A stretch of 64,000 nucleotides of DNA from RYN-122 sp963761655 (GTDB taxonomy: Bacteria; Actinomycetota; Actinomycetes; Mycobacteriales; SCTD01). A program made the translations under genes and the position numbers. Each line of letters begins with the position of its first letter. Within the stretch, counting starts at the first letter, position 1. Location: contig CAVXHI010000001.1 in NCBI GenBank assembly GCA_963761655.1, positions 380,346 through 444,345 on the forward strand. The letters are read 5' to 3'. Positions 42,621 to 52,012 of the stretch are shown piece by piece. Under the pieces are notes generated by a model that was not told the DNA's origin, did not search any database, and was given only the letters and a program-made list of their open reading frames with translations.

Positions 42621-43703
42621 TCAGAGCTGCTCGAGCGCCCACCGGATGTTCGCCTGCAGTCGCTCGACGTCGGGGTTCCCGGCGTCGAGCGACCGCTGCG
42701 TCATGTCGATGCCCTCCTGCAGCCGCCCGGTGTTGATCAGGCAGACGCCGAGGTGGTCGGTCGCACGCCAGGTGTAGTCGGTCGGCGTCACGAAGCCGTC
42801 CGGCGGCGGGGTGAGCGTGCTGGCCGCCGCGTAGAACGGCAGGGCCTGCGCCCACTCGGCGGCGTCGAAGTGACGGCGGCCGAGGGCGAGGAAGGCGTCG
42901 GCGCGCGTCGGGTCGAGAGCCAGCGCAGCCAGCAGGTCATCCTGCGCCTCCCGCTGTCGGGCGACGCGGCCGAGGCAGTCGGCCCGGGCGACCAGCGCTG
43001 CGTAGCGCTCCCACACCACGGTGTCGTGCTGCAGGTAGCGGCGGTACGTCGCGGCCGCCTCGGTCCAGCGGCGGGCGTCCTGCAGCTCCCGCGCGTAGTA
43101 GTAGAGGGTCCGCGCGGACTGGTCTCCGTCGCGCACGGCCGCCTCGAGGATCGCGAGGTTGCGCCGGCTCTTGTCCCCGCGACGGCTCGGGTCGGGCCGG
43201 TGCTCGACGTAGAGGTCCTCGCGGTGCGCCACCTGCCCGCGTCCGTGCACCAGCACCTCGTGCACCCGGCCCTCCCACCGCAGGCCCGGGACCCGCCGGA
43301 CCAGCCGCTCCCGGTGCAGGGAGTAGATGCAGTCCCCGGTCTCGGCCGAGAAGGCGTAGCGGTACGGCGTCGTGACGGCGTCGAGCGCGTCCGACAGCAG
43401 GGTGGCCTTGGCCTCGCGCAGGGCCGCCTGCACCTGCTCGGGGACGACGTCGTCGGCGTCGAGCCACAGGACCCAGTCACCGGTGCAGGCCGCGAGAGAG
43501 GCGTTGCGCGCGGCGGCGAAGTCGTCCGTCCACGGCACGTGCACGACCCTCGCCCCGGACGACTCCGCGACCTGCACGGTGGCGTCGGACGAGCCGGTGT
43601 CGGCGACGACGAGCTCGTCGCAGAAGCTCGAGGCCTGGGCGAGCACGCGTCCGAGCGTGGCCTCCTCGTCCTTGACGATCATGCTCAGGGAGAGCGTGGT
43701 CAT
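42621..43703 (-). CDS. Glycosyltransferase family 2 protein with TPR tail
   Basis: A 360-residue enzyme. The GT-A fold has LSLSMIVKDEEATLGRVLAQ, ELVVADTGSSDATVQVAESS and the metal-binding LWLDADDVVPEQVQ. WEGRVHEVLV is typical of SunS-like and tetratricopeptide GT2 enzymes. The C-terminal 150 residues are TPR-like (ATYRRYLQHDTVVWERYAAL, PTRADAFLALGRRHFDAAEW). Related enzymes glycosylate peptides or proteins. ATG 43703 has GGAGG 10 bases upstream; the frame is open further but without coding character. Confidence 0.88.
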   Translation of the reverse strand: MTTLSLSMIVKDEEATLGRVLAQASSFCDELVVADTGSSDATVQVAESSGARVVHVPWTDDFAAARNASLAACTGDWVLWLDADDVVPEQVQAALREAKATLLSDALDAVTTPYRYAFSAETGDCIYSLHRERLVRRVPGLRWEGRVHEVLVHGRGQVAHREDLYVEHRPDPSRRGDKSRRNLAILEAAVRDGDQSARTLYYYARELQDARRWTEAAATYRRYLQHDTVVWERYAALVARADCLGRVARQREAQDDLLAALALDPTRADAFLALGRRHFDAAEWAQALPFYAAASTLTPPPDGFVTPTDYTWRATDHLGVCLINTGRLQEGIDMTQRSLDAGNPDVERLQANIRWALEQL

Positions 43704-44173
43704 GTCGAGACGCCTCCAGGGCGCGGGTCGCTCGCGGCCAGCGCGGGCAGCGGTCCGGGTGGAGCGAGGGGGGCCCGGCGGATCGAGGACCGGAAGATCA
43801 TGGCAAGGACTCCTGGAGGACGGGCTGCGCGGCCGGGCGACGCTATCGAGCCTGAGCCGCAGTGCCCTCGGGCCCGGGGGCCGCACGCGCAGCAGCGGGA
43901 GCACGCTGGACCGACCCGGGACCGAGACCCAGTTGGTCATCAGCCGGACGATCCTGGCCTGACCCGGTCCCTGACGCTGACCCTGTCTCCAGCGACAGAG
44001 CGCCCCTACCCTTCGCGCGTCGATAGTCTTCTGGAGCCCGACCTGCCTGGTCAGGCGCGTCCCGGCTGTGGTCCCTTGTCGTCAACTGTCTCCTCGCCGC
44101 CTCCTGCGGACGGAGCTGGCCGCATGCTGCACCCGGTCCGCACGGGCTCGACACGACAGGGGCGAGGTGGACG
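43704..44173. other. 470-bp region without an intact gene
   Basis: It contains the acyl-CoA dehydrogenase 3' fragment (43919-43963) and a likely promoter for the sugar transferase (TAGTCT at 44024-44029), leaving a 5' leader of about 140 bases with a small GCCTG/CAGGC hairpin. I see no other coding signal. Confidence 0.55.
43919..43963 (+). pseudogene. 3'-terminal fragment of an acyl-CoA dehydrogenase gene; direct repeat copy 2
   Basis: Positions 43919-43962 translate as TETQLVISRTILA plus stop, the last residues of an acyl-CoA dehydrogenase (compare TEIQKLIISRTILA at 38736). 43937-43963 is identical to 38711-38737; the shared sequence does not extend upstream beyond GACCGAGA. No other part of a dehydrogenase is nearby. 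Confidence 0.75.
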
Positions 44174-45649
44174 ATGACGACCTTCGAGCTGGCGCCCACC
44201 ACCGCCCGTCCCACGGCCTCGGGCGAGATCGGCCCCGTGGTGCAGGAGCCCGTCGACGCCGGGACCACCGAGCCGGCTTGGCGCACGGCCTACGCGCGGT
44301 CGCTCCTGGCCGCCGACGCGGGGGTCCTGCTGCTCGCGAACGTGCTGGCCCTGCTGGTCCACCCGGGTCCGGTGCTGCTCGACGCCTGGACCCTGGTGTC
44401 CGTCCTGCTCGCCGTGCCGGTCTGGATGGCGGTGCTGGCGCTGGGACGCTGCTACGAGCACCGCTTCCTGGGTCAGAGCGCGGAGGAGTCGAGCCGGGTG
44501 CTGCGGGCGTCCGCACGGCTCGGCCTGTTCGTCGGCGCAGCGTGCTTCGCCCTGCAGATCCCGCTCTCGCGGGGCTACCTGCTCGTCCTGCTCCCGCTGG
44601 GCACGGCCGCCCTGCTCGGCGTCCGGGTCGTCGCGCACCGGGCGCTGCGGGCTCGACGGGCTGTCGGCCGCTCCCGCACGCGGGTGGTCCTGGCCGGCGA
44701 CCAGAGCGCCGTGGGCCTGCTGGCCACGCGCCTGCAGGGCGTGGACGAGTACGACGTCGTGGGGGTGTGCCTGCCCGGCGGCCGGCCGGCCGCCGGTCTC
44801 GACGTGCCGGTGCTCGGCGGACTGACCTCGCTGCTGCAGGGCATCCGGGACAGCGGCGCGGACGCCGTCGCCCTGGCCGCCGGCCCGGCGCTGAGCAACG
44901 CCGCGATGCTCCGGCTGTCGGTCGAGCTGGAGGGCAGCGGGGTGGAGCTGCTCGTGGCGTCCGCCCTGCCCGGTCTCGGCTCCCGGGTCTCGGTGCGCCA
45001 GGTCGCGGGCGAGCCGCTCATGCACCTCGACGCGCCTGAGCTCGTGGGAGCCCGCCGGGTGGTCAAGGAGGTCTTCGACCGCACGGTCGCCGCCGTGCTG
45101 CTGGCGCTGCTCCTGCCCGTGCTGCTGGCCCTGGCGCTGGCCGTGCGGCTCAGCAGTCGCGGCCCGGCGCTGTTCCGGCAGGAGCGGGTGGGGCGGGGCG
45201 GCCGGACGTTCTCGCTCTACAAGTTCCGGACCATGCACGAGGACGCCGAGCAGCGGCTCGCGGAGCTCGCCGCGGACAACGAGACCGACGGCCGGCTGTT
45301 CAAGATGCGCCAGGACCCCAGGATCACGCGGCTCGGACGGCCGTTGCGGCGGTACTCGCTGGACGAGCTCCCGCAGCTGGTCAACGTCCTGCTCGGCCAG
45401 ATGTCGCTCGTCGGACCCCGCCCGCCGCTGCCCGAGGAGGTCGCCGGCTATGCCCGGGCCGAGCGGCGTCGCCTGCTGGTCAAGCCGGGGATGACCGGCC
45501 TGTGGCAGGTCAGCGGACGCTCTGACCTGTCCTGGGCCGACACCGTCCGCCTCGACGTCCAGTACGTCGAGACGTGGTCGCTCGCCCTCGACCTGGCGCT
45601 GCTGGCCCGCACCGTCGGCACCGTGCTGCGCGGACGGGGTGCGTACTGA
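44174..45649 (+). CDS. Polyprenyl glycosylphosphotransferase (exopolysaccharide initiating enzyme)
   Basis: A 491-residue membrane enzyme that transfers a sugar-1-phosphate to undecaprenyl phosphate to start repeat-unit synthesis. Four or five N-terminal helices (44-160), a CoA-binding/Rossmann-like middle domain (RTRVVLAGDQSAVGLLATRL), and the C-terminal catalytic domain with LYKFRTMHEDAEQ, RRYSLDELPQLVNVLLGQMS, LVGPRPPLPEEV and KPGMTGLWQVSGRSDLSW. GAGGTGG lies 7 bases before the ATG. It is the committed enzyme for the polysaccharide genes that occupy the rest of the window. Confidence 0.95.
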   Translation: MTTFELAPTTARPTASGEIGPVVQEPVDAGTTEPAWRTAYARSLLAADAGVLLLANVLALLVHPGPVLLDAWTLVSVLLAVPVWMAVLALGRCYEHRFLGQSAEESSRVLRASARLGLFVGAACFALQIPLSRGYLLVLLPLGTAALLGVRVVAHRALRARRAVGRSRTRVVLAGDQSAVGLLATRLQGVDEYDVVGVCLPGGRPAAGLDVPVLGGLTSLLQGIRDSGADAVALAAGPALSNAAMLRLSVELEGSGVELLVASALPGLGSRVSVRQVAGEPLMHLDAPELVGARRVVKEVFDRTVAAVLLALLLPVLLALALAVRLSSRGPALFRQERVGRGGRTFSLYKFRTMHEDAEQRLAELAADNETDGRLFKMRQDPRITRLGRPLRRYSLDELPQLVNVLLGQMSLVGPRPPLPEEVAGYARAERRRLLVKPGMTGLWQVSGRSDLSWADTVRLDVQYVETWSLALDLALLARTVGTVLRGRGAY

Positions 45650-45656
45650 CCAGCCC

Positions 45657-45662
45657 TAGCCT
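45657..45662 (+). promoter_or_regulatory. -10 element of a leaderless nitrobindin-like gene
   Basis: TAGCCT is followed by 7 bases and the ATG at 45670. Confidence 0.45.
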
Positions 45663-45669
45663 GACCGGC

Positions 45670-46177
45670 ATGGACCTGCACCCCGCCCTGGAGCACCTCG
45701 GCTTCCTCGTGGGCTCGTGGACCGGTGTCGGCGTCGTCGGGTACCCGACCGTCGACGGCCGCAACTACGAGCAGGAGCTGGTGTTCGACCACGACGGGCG
45801 GCCCTTCCTGTCCTACAGCAGCCGCACGTGGCTCCTCGACGACGCCGGGGCCCGCACCCGGCCCGGTGCCTCGGAGACCGGCTGGTGGCGTCCGGGCGCA
45901 GAGCCCCGCGACGTCGAGGTCCTGCTCGCGCACCCGACGGGCATCGTCGAGGTCTACGTCGGCAACGTCGCCTTCTCCCGCGTCGAGCTGGTCACCGACG
46001 TGCTGGCCCGCACCCGAGACCGCCAAGGAGGTCACCGCCATGAAGCGCCTGTACGGCCTCGTCGACCCGACGACGCCCGGCGGACCCCGCGACCTCGCGT
46101 ACGCCGTCGACATGGCGGCCGTCGGGCAGCCGCTGCAGAGCCACCTGTCCGCCCGGCTGCAGAAGGTGGAGGCATGA
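45670..46177 (+). pseudogene. Nitrobindin-type heme-binding beta-barrel (FABP family) protein, frameshifted
   Basis: About 168 residues. LGFLVGSWTGVGVVGYPTVD is the G-x-W-x-G-x-G nitrobindin motif and YEQELVFDHDGRPFLSYSSR follows. A slip near 46015 joins FSRVELVTDVLART to TAKEVTAMKRLYGLVDPTTP and the end LQSHLSARLQKVEA. Nitrobindins bind heme and NO and detoxify reactive nitrogen species. This matches the FABP-like protein beside sseC in mycobacteria (Rv0813c position), here separated by the surface and glycan genes. Its stop overlaps the next gene as ATGA. Confidence 0.82.
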
Positions 46178-46701
46178 AGCGCCGTCTGCTGCTCGCCGCG
46201 CTGCTGCTCCTCCCTGCGTGCACTGGAGGGGGAGGCGACGACGTCGCGCCGCTGCCGACGATCCAGACCCTGCCGCCCGAGGCCTCCCCGACGCCGCTGG
46301 TGCCCACCCGGACCGACCAGATCCCGGCCCAGGTCCTGCCGTCGTCCCCTCCTGGGGTGGTGGAGGTCAGCAACAACGACGACGCCACGCTGACAGGCGG
46401 GACAGCGTCGGTCACCGTGCCGGCCGGCCAGCGGCTGCAGGTCATCGCCGTCTGCCAGGGCGCGCGCACCCTCGAGATCCGGACCGAGCCGGACAGCGTG
46501 GTCGAGGCGAACGTCGAGTGCGAGCCGTCCGAGCCGGGGCAACTGACCGTGCGGCAGCCCCGGCCCCTCGAGGTGACCACGACCTACCGCATCGTCGTGC
46601 GGGCGCCCGCGCCGCTCCGCTACGTGGTGGGCGCCGCCGCTGTGCCCGTAGCGAGCGACCCGGTGGGCTCCGGCGACGGCGCCCTCGTGCCGTCGCCATG
46701 A
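46174..46701 (+). CDS. Putative lipoprotein
   Basis: A 175-residue predicted lipoprotein: KRRLLLAALLLLPACTGGGG has a lipobox. A Pro/Thr-rich linker is followed by a beta domain (ATLTGGTASVTVPAGQRLQV, TTTYRIVVRAPAPLRYVV) with two Cys that could form a disulfide. No family assigned. The ATG overlaps the nitrobindin-like stop by 4 bp. Confidence 0.7.
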   Translation: MKRRLLLAALLLLPACTGGGGDDVAPLPTIQTLPPEASPTPLVPTRTDQIPAQVLPSSPPGVVEVSNNDDATLTGGTASVTVPAGQRLQVIAVCQGARTLEIRTEPDSVVEANVECEPSEPGQLTVRQPRPLEVTTTYRIVVRAPAPLRYVVGAAAVPVASDPVGSGDGALVPSP

Positions 46702-46777
46702 GATCGTCACTCCCAGGCAACGCAAGATCCTGTACGGTCCTGTCGACTCCCTGTCTCCGCCACCTCTGAGGACTCCT

Positions 46778-47411
46778 ATGAACAAGCGCTTCGGGGCCGT
46801 CGCCCTGGTGGCGGCGAGCCTCCCGCTCCTCGCCCTGTCCACGCCGGCTTCGGCCCAGACCGCCGGCAACTCCGGCGGCCCGCCGTGTGGCAACAGCTAC
46901 AACAACGGCCAGCCCTTCCGCTTCGCCATCGGCAAGGAGGGCCCGCGCACGGCGTCCTCGATCGTGCGTCGCGGCGCGGAGATCGACTTCACGGTCACCG
47001 TGGTCCGCAACAACACGAACACCCGGCGCGCCGAGAAGTGCGCGAACCGTCGCGTCTCCTTCTCCCCCACCGGCACCAGCTACAGCACGCGCCTGCGTGG
47101 CCCGAGTCGCCAGTGAGGCTGCGCTCGGCGTCAAGAGCGACGCCGACGGGGCGTCTGGTCGACAAGCAGGGCACCTACGTCTTCGCGGGTCAGACTGTCG
47201 ACAGCAGGGGCATCGCCCGTGGGATCTCGCAGCGCAAGGCGCGGGACTTCCCGACGGCCACGCGCGGCTCGGACGTCAACGGCGTCGCGGTGTACTCCTT
47301 CGACACGACCTTCAACAGCAACGACACCGAGGTCGCCTGGGTCGCCCGCCTCGAGCCGACGGCGCGTCGATCAAGGGCAGCAACGTGCGGATCGCCCGTC
47401 CCCTCCCGTAA
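46778..47411 (+). pseudogene. Secreted protein of unknown function, frameshifted
   Basis: ATG 46778 with GAGGA upstream begins MNKRFGAVALVAASLPLLAL, a signal peptide. The mature part reads CGNSYNNGQPFRFAIGKEGP, AEIDFTVTVVRNNTNTRRAE; after slips near 47105, 47150 and 47370 it continues RVASEAALGVKSDADG, GTYVFAGQTVDSRGIARGIS and ends SIKGSNVRIARPLP. The beta-strand pattern suggests a surface beta-sandwich. A strong terminator follows. Confidence 0.55.
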
Positions 47412-47423
47412 CTGATCGCCTGA

Positions 47424-47465
47424 CGCCTCGGGCCCCCCTCCACGCTAGGAGGGGGGCCCGAGGCG
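47424..47465 (+). terminator. Strong rho-independent-like terminator
   Basis: A perfect 18-bp stem (47424-47441 with 47448-47465, arms CGCCTCGGGCCCCCCTCC) and 6-base loop lies 12 bases after the preceding stop and 21 before the DUF4012 gene. A T-poor tail follows. Confidence 0.8.
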
Positions 47466-47486
47466 TTCCCGTCCGGAGCCCCGCCC

Positions 47487-49252
47487 GTGAGAGTCCGTAC
47501 CTCCCTGTTCCTCCTGCTCGGCGTCCTGGTCCTGCTCGGTGCATGGCTCGGCGTCCGGGGCGTCCTCGCACAACAGGCGCTCACGCAGGCGCGAGCCGAC
47601 CTGCAGGTGGCCCGGGACGCGGCGACGGCGCAGCAGCTGGACGGCCGTCGCAGCACCGGTCGCTCGCGCCGACGCCGAGGCGCAGCGGCGCCCAGCCGGT
47701 TCACCTCCGACCCGGCCTGGCGAGCCGTGGCCGGCGCTGCCGTGGGTCGGGCAACCCGTTGCGCACCTCTGCTGCGCTGGCGCAGGCCGCGGCACCGTCA
47801 CCTCCAGGGTGCTGCCGGGTGCCGTGCAGAGCCTGCAGGTGCTCGATCCGGAGAAGCTGCGTCGGCCGGACGGGCAGCATCGACCTCGCGGCCGTCCAGC
47901 CGCGTCACGCCCGGCCCTGATCGAGCAGCAGGGCGGCGACCGACGCGCTGCGGCGTCTCCGGGCGTCGCCGAGCACGTCTGCTGCCGCGCCCGTCGCGCC
48001 GGCGCGCCGTGAGCTCGACACGCAGCTCGGCGACCTGACGTCGGCGCGGTCTGGCGGCCGCCGCGGACGGTGCCGAGGTCGCGCCCGCGCTGCTGGGGCA
48101 GGACCGGCTGCGCCGGTATCTCGTGCTCGTCCAGCAGACGGGCGAGAGCCGCGGGACGGGCGGCCTCATCGGCGGCTACGCGGTGCTGGAGGCACGTGAC
48201 GGCCTCGTTCGGAGCGTCGAGCAGGGCACGCGTGGGCCCCGGCTGGACGGTCCCATCACGCCGCCGAAGGGGACGCCAGCAGACTTCGTCGCGCGGTACG
48301 AGCCGTTCGGCGGCCTCTACTTCGGCGTGAACGTCAACCTCAGCCCGGACCTGCCCGAGGTGGCGAGGCTGGTCGAGGCTCGCTGGACGCGATACGGCGG
48401 CGCCCCGCTCGACGGAGTCGTGATGCTAGACGCCAAGGCCCTCGCCCTGCTGCTGCAGGGCGGACCGCCGGTGCCGGTCGGAGGCGGCAAGACGCGTTGC
48501 GCCCGCCGAGCTCGAGCAGTACCTGGCCGTCGGGCAGTACGTCGGCGTGCCGCTGTCGGACCAGTCGGGCCGCAAGGAGCGGCTGTCGGCTGCGGCCGCC
48601 GCAGGGGCACAACGACTCAGCCAAGGTGGTCAGACCGCACTGGAGGGCATCGCGCGCGCGGTGCGGTCCGGTCACCTGCACCTGGCGAGCGCGGACCCGC
48701 AGTTGGCCCCTACCCTCGCGCGCACCGGGCTGGACGGTGCCCTGCCGCGCGGGAAGGCGCCCGTGGCGTACGCGGTCGTCCGCAACACGACGGCGGGCAA
48801 GCTCGACACGTTCCTCCACCGCAAGGTCACCTATCTCGCGGAAGGGTGCGGCCACAGGCGGCGGCGCAGCATCATCGAGGTGGCACTGCGCAGCGACCCG
48901 CCTGCGGGTCTGCCGCCGTACCTGACCATCGACACGGAGGCGCCGGGAGGCCAGTCGAGGACGAACAGCCTGCTCTTGTCCGTCTACGCCACGCGCGGCG
49001 CCACCCTCAAGTTGGCGACCCTCGACCGACGGGTGCTGGTGGTGGACCGTGATGCGCCGGGTCAGGCGCTGCGGCCGGGGGCAGAGGCCGGGCTGCCGGT
49101 GTGGGACCTGCTGCTCGACCTCCCGCCGGGCGAGGAGCAGCATCCTGCGCCTCGAGCTCGAGGAGCCCACTACCGAGGGCGCGGCTCGAGTGCCCGAGCA
49201 GCCTCTGGCGGCGCCGTTGGAGAAGACGATTGGGGTGCCCCGCTGCGGGTGA
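47487..49252 (+). pseudogene. DUF4012 domain protein, several frameshifts
   Basis: About 585 residues when joined. The N-terminal anchor TSLFLLLGVLVLLGAWLGVR and ARADLQVARDAATAQQLDG, then PALPWVGQPVAHL, are followed by LRRYLVLVQQTGESRGTGGL, the most conserved DUF4012 motif, PADFVARYEPFGGLYFGVNV and GGAPLDGVVMLDAKALALLL. The C-terminal part contains APVAYAVVRNTTAGKLDTFL and YLTIDTEAPGGQSRTNSLLL. Slips lie near 47640, 47700, 47870, 47920-48110, 48490 and 49140. DUF4012 proteins are common in actinobacterial polysaccharide loci; function unknown. Confidence 0.75.
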
Positions 49253-49284
49253 GCCGAAGGGCCGAGGCGGCGTCCAAGGCCTGC

Positions 49285-50391
49285 TCAGGCGCGCCCCGTC
49301 GCGGCGGCCTCGTGCACGACCTCGCGAAGCCGGCCGATGAACCGCTGTCGGCTGTAGGTTTCAGCGTGCCGCAGCACGGCGCCCCGGTCGAAGGTCCTCT
49401 CTCGGGCGGCGCGGACGGTGGCGACGACCGCGTTCGTGGACAGCTCCTCGACGTACAAGCCCGTGACGCCTTCGTCGAGGGTGTCGAGGAAGCCGCCGGC
49501 GCGCAGCACCAGCGCCGGCCGGCCGAAGCTGTTGCCCTCCAGCGGGGTGAGCCCGAAGTCCTCGTGCGCCGTGGCGAGGACCGCGGCGCAGTTCTCGTAG
49601 AGCCAGCGCAGCTGGGCGTCGCTGACGCCGGTCAGGCCGACGAGTTGCGCCGGCCACGTCGCCGTCCGGGCAGGCCGCCCACGACGACCAGGCGCTCGTC
49701 GGGCAGAGCGGCGAAGGCCTCGCAGCAGACGTCGACGTTCTTGTAGCCGCGGGCGCGCGGCCGACCACGAGGTGGAAGCCGGGCTGCGAGGCCGGCGACC
49801 GGCTCGCGCGGGCCCTCGGGGTCGAGGCCGATCGGGCGGCGGGAGGAGCTCGGCCTCGATGCCGTAGCGTCCGCTCATGCGCTCCTGCACGACCGGTGAG
49901 TTGACGTCAGGTAGCGCGTGGCCGTCGCGGCGGCCCGCCGGTCCCAGCGCTGCAGGCGGGCGCGAAGCGCCTGCACAGCACCGGCGGACCGGAAGCCGGC
50001 TGCGGGGCGACGTAGTCGTCGGGCTGGTAGAGCCAGCGCGCCGGGTTGTGGCAGTAGACGAGCTTAGGTGCCGTCGTCGGGACGCCGTGGGCCCAGCCGG
50101 AGCTGCTGCACAGGACGACGTCGACGTCGTCGACGGCGATGCCGGGCGAACGCCGTCGGCAGCAGCGGCAGCGCCGCGCGCGGGTCCCGGCGGAAGGCCG
50201 GCACCCGCTGCAGCCAGCGGTGGTCTCCACGTCGTAGCGGCGCGAACTCCGGGAAGGTCCGCTCAGGCGTCGTAGACGGAGGTGATGAGCCGGGCGCCCG
50301 GGAACGCCTCCATCATCGACAGCACCACCCGCTCGGCGCCGCCCCGCTGCGTGAGGTAGTCGTGGACGACCGCGACCCGGAGCTCTGTCAA
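49285..50391 (-). pseudogene. Glycosyltransferase family 4, several frameshifts
   Basis: A TTG at 50391 opens TELRVAVVHDYLTQRGGAER and VVLSMMEAFPGARLITSVYD, the N-terminus of a GT-B glycosyltransferase. The middle is scrambled by at least four slips (about 49640-50270). The end is clear: QLRWLYENCAAVLATAHEDF, GLTPLEGNSFGRPALVLRAG, GFLDTLDEGVTGLYVEELST. It starts 20 bp after the autokinase stop, the last gene of the minus-strand exopolysaccharide cluster. Confidence 0.75.
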
Positions 50392-50411
50392 GGGTGGGCG
50401 GGGTGCGGCGC

Positions 50412-51909
50412 TCAGGTGCGGGCGACAGGCAGGGCGTCCGCGTCGTGCTTGGCGACAGCAGCCGTGCTCTCCCGATCCGCGGTGTCAGGGCCTGACGTGG
50501 AGCGGGCCGGCATGAGATCCGGCGCAGGACCGTCGAGGACCGGGACGTCCTTGCGAGCGGTGTACCCGTAGCCGTACCCGTAGCCGTACCCGTAGCCGCC
50601 GCTCCCCTTGGGAGCGACGAAGTTCAGGGCGATCCCGACCGCGGTGGCATTGACGGCCGAGAGCGCGGTGAGCGCCCGCTGAACCTGCGCGCGCGTGGTC
50701 TTGTCGGTCCTTACGACCAGCAGCGCTCCAGTGGTGTGCGCGGCCAGCACAGCAGCATCGGTCACGGGCAGGAGGGGTGGCGTGTCGAAGATGACGACGT
50801 CGGCGCGTCCCTCGAGCGTGCGACACAGGTCGTGCATGGCCTGGCTGCCGAGGATCTCGCTCGGGTTGGGCGGGACGGGTCCCGACGCCAAGATTGACAT
50901 ATTGGGCACGGCCCCGAACTCCTGAAGCACGTCGTCGAGCGGGACGCGGCCGACGAGGACGTCCGTCAGCCCGACGGCCCGCTCGAAGCCCATGTACTCG
51001 GCCAGCGACGGCCGTCGGAGGTCGGCCTCGACCAGGATGACCCGCTGTCCCGTCTGTGCGATCGCGATGGCGAGGTTGGCGCTGACCGTCGACTTGCCCT
51101 CGTTGGGCAGGGCGCTGGTGACGACGAATGAGCGCAGCTGGCTGTCGATCTTGGCGAACTGCACGTTGGTCCGCAGCACACGAAAGGCCTCCGCCCCGGG
51201 CGAGCGTGGGTGGCTCACAGTGACAACGTGGTTCTTCGCGTTGTCGCTGTCGAAGAAGACGGCGCCGAGGAGCGGAACCCCGGGAGCGGCACGCTCGAGG
51301 TCCTCCGGTCCCTTGATGCTGGTGTCGAGGGTCTCTCGCAGCAGCGCGAAGCCGCCGCCGATCAACAGGCCGATGACTAGGCCGAGCAGCGTGTTGAGCT
51401 TCGGCTTGGGCGAGACGGGCGTCGGCGGCGTGAATGCGGGCTGGCTGACCGTGGCCTGGATCGGGCTAGGTGCTCCGCTGGCCGGTTGTTCAGGTGCGCT
51501 CGATGACCTCGGGCACGACGGTGCCGAAGCCGTTCGCGATGGCGGCGGCGCGCACCGCGTCGCTGTCCTTGACGGTGACGACGAGGATCAGCGTGGTGTC
51601 GAGCGGGGCGGCGGAGACGGAGGCACCGCCGCGGGGGATCTTCAGGCGCTTGAACACCTCGTCCACGACGGGTGTCGATGTCACGAGGTCCGCGTAGGAG
51701 GCGATGCGCTGCTGCGACAGGATGCCTGTGGTGTACGCGGATGAAGCATCACCGGCAGGTTGGCCAGCGACGTAAAGCTTCGTCGACGCCTGGTACACCG
51801 GGGTCGCGCGGAGCGTCGAGGCCACTGCTGCGGCCGTCCCGAGCAGCGCACAGAGGAGGATGAGCCACCACCCCTTGCGCAGCACGCGCAGGTAGAAGAG
51901 CAGGTCCAC
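50412..51909 (-). pseudogene. Wzz-type chain-length regulator fused to tyrosine autokinase (BY-kinase), one frameshift
   Basis: About 498 residues. GTG 51909 (GAGGGAG upstream) starts a Wzz domain: LLFYLRVLRKGWWLILLCAL, then YQASTKLYVAGQPAGDASSA. A slip near 51490 joins PTPVSPKPKLNTLLGLVIG and a second helix. The kinase has Walker A SALPNEGKSTVSANLA, Walker A' VILVEADLRRP, Walker B DVVIFDTPPLLPVTDAAVL. The tail contains GGYGYGYGYGYGYTARKD, a tyrosine cluster for autophosphorylation. Such proteins control polysaccharide chain length and export. The fused layout is usual in actinobacteria. Confidence 0.9.
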
Positions 51910-52012
51910 GGTCTCCCTCGATCACTCGTGACGCGCTCCGCGACGGCCACCCACTGTCACTCCATGTTCGCACGCTGCACCGGCGGCGCCCTTTCGGACG
52001 CTGTGCGCGCTC

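Noticed and set aside
43704..43940. Extended N-terminus of the GT2/TPR glycosyltransferase
   Set aside because: The open frame continues upstream, but MTTLSLSMIVK at 43703 is a standard GT2 start with a ribosome-binding site, and the extension overlaps the dehydrogenase fragment.
38711..43963. Integrative element with attL/attR
   Set aside because: The repeat arrangement fits, but no integrase, excisionase or transfer genes lie between the copies, so it is reported only as a repeat.
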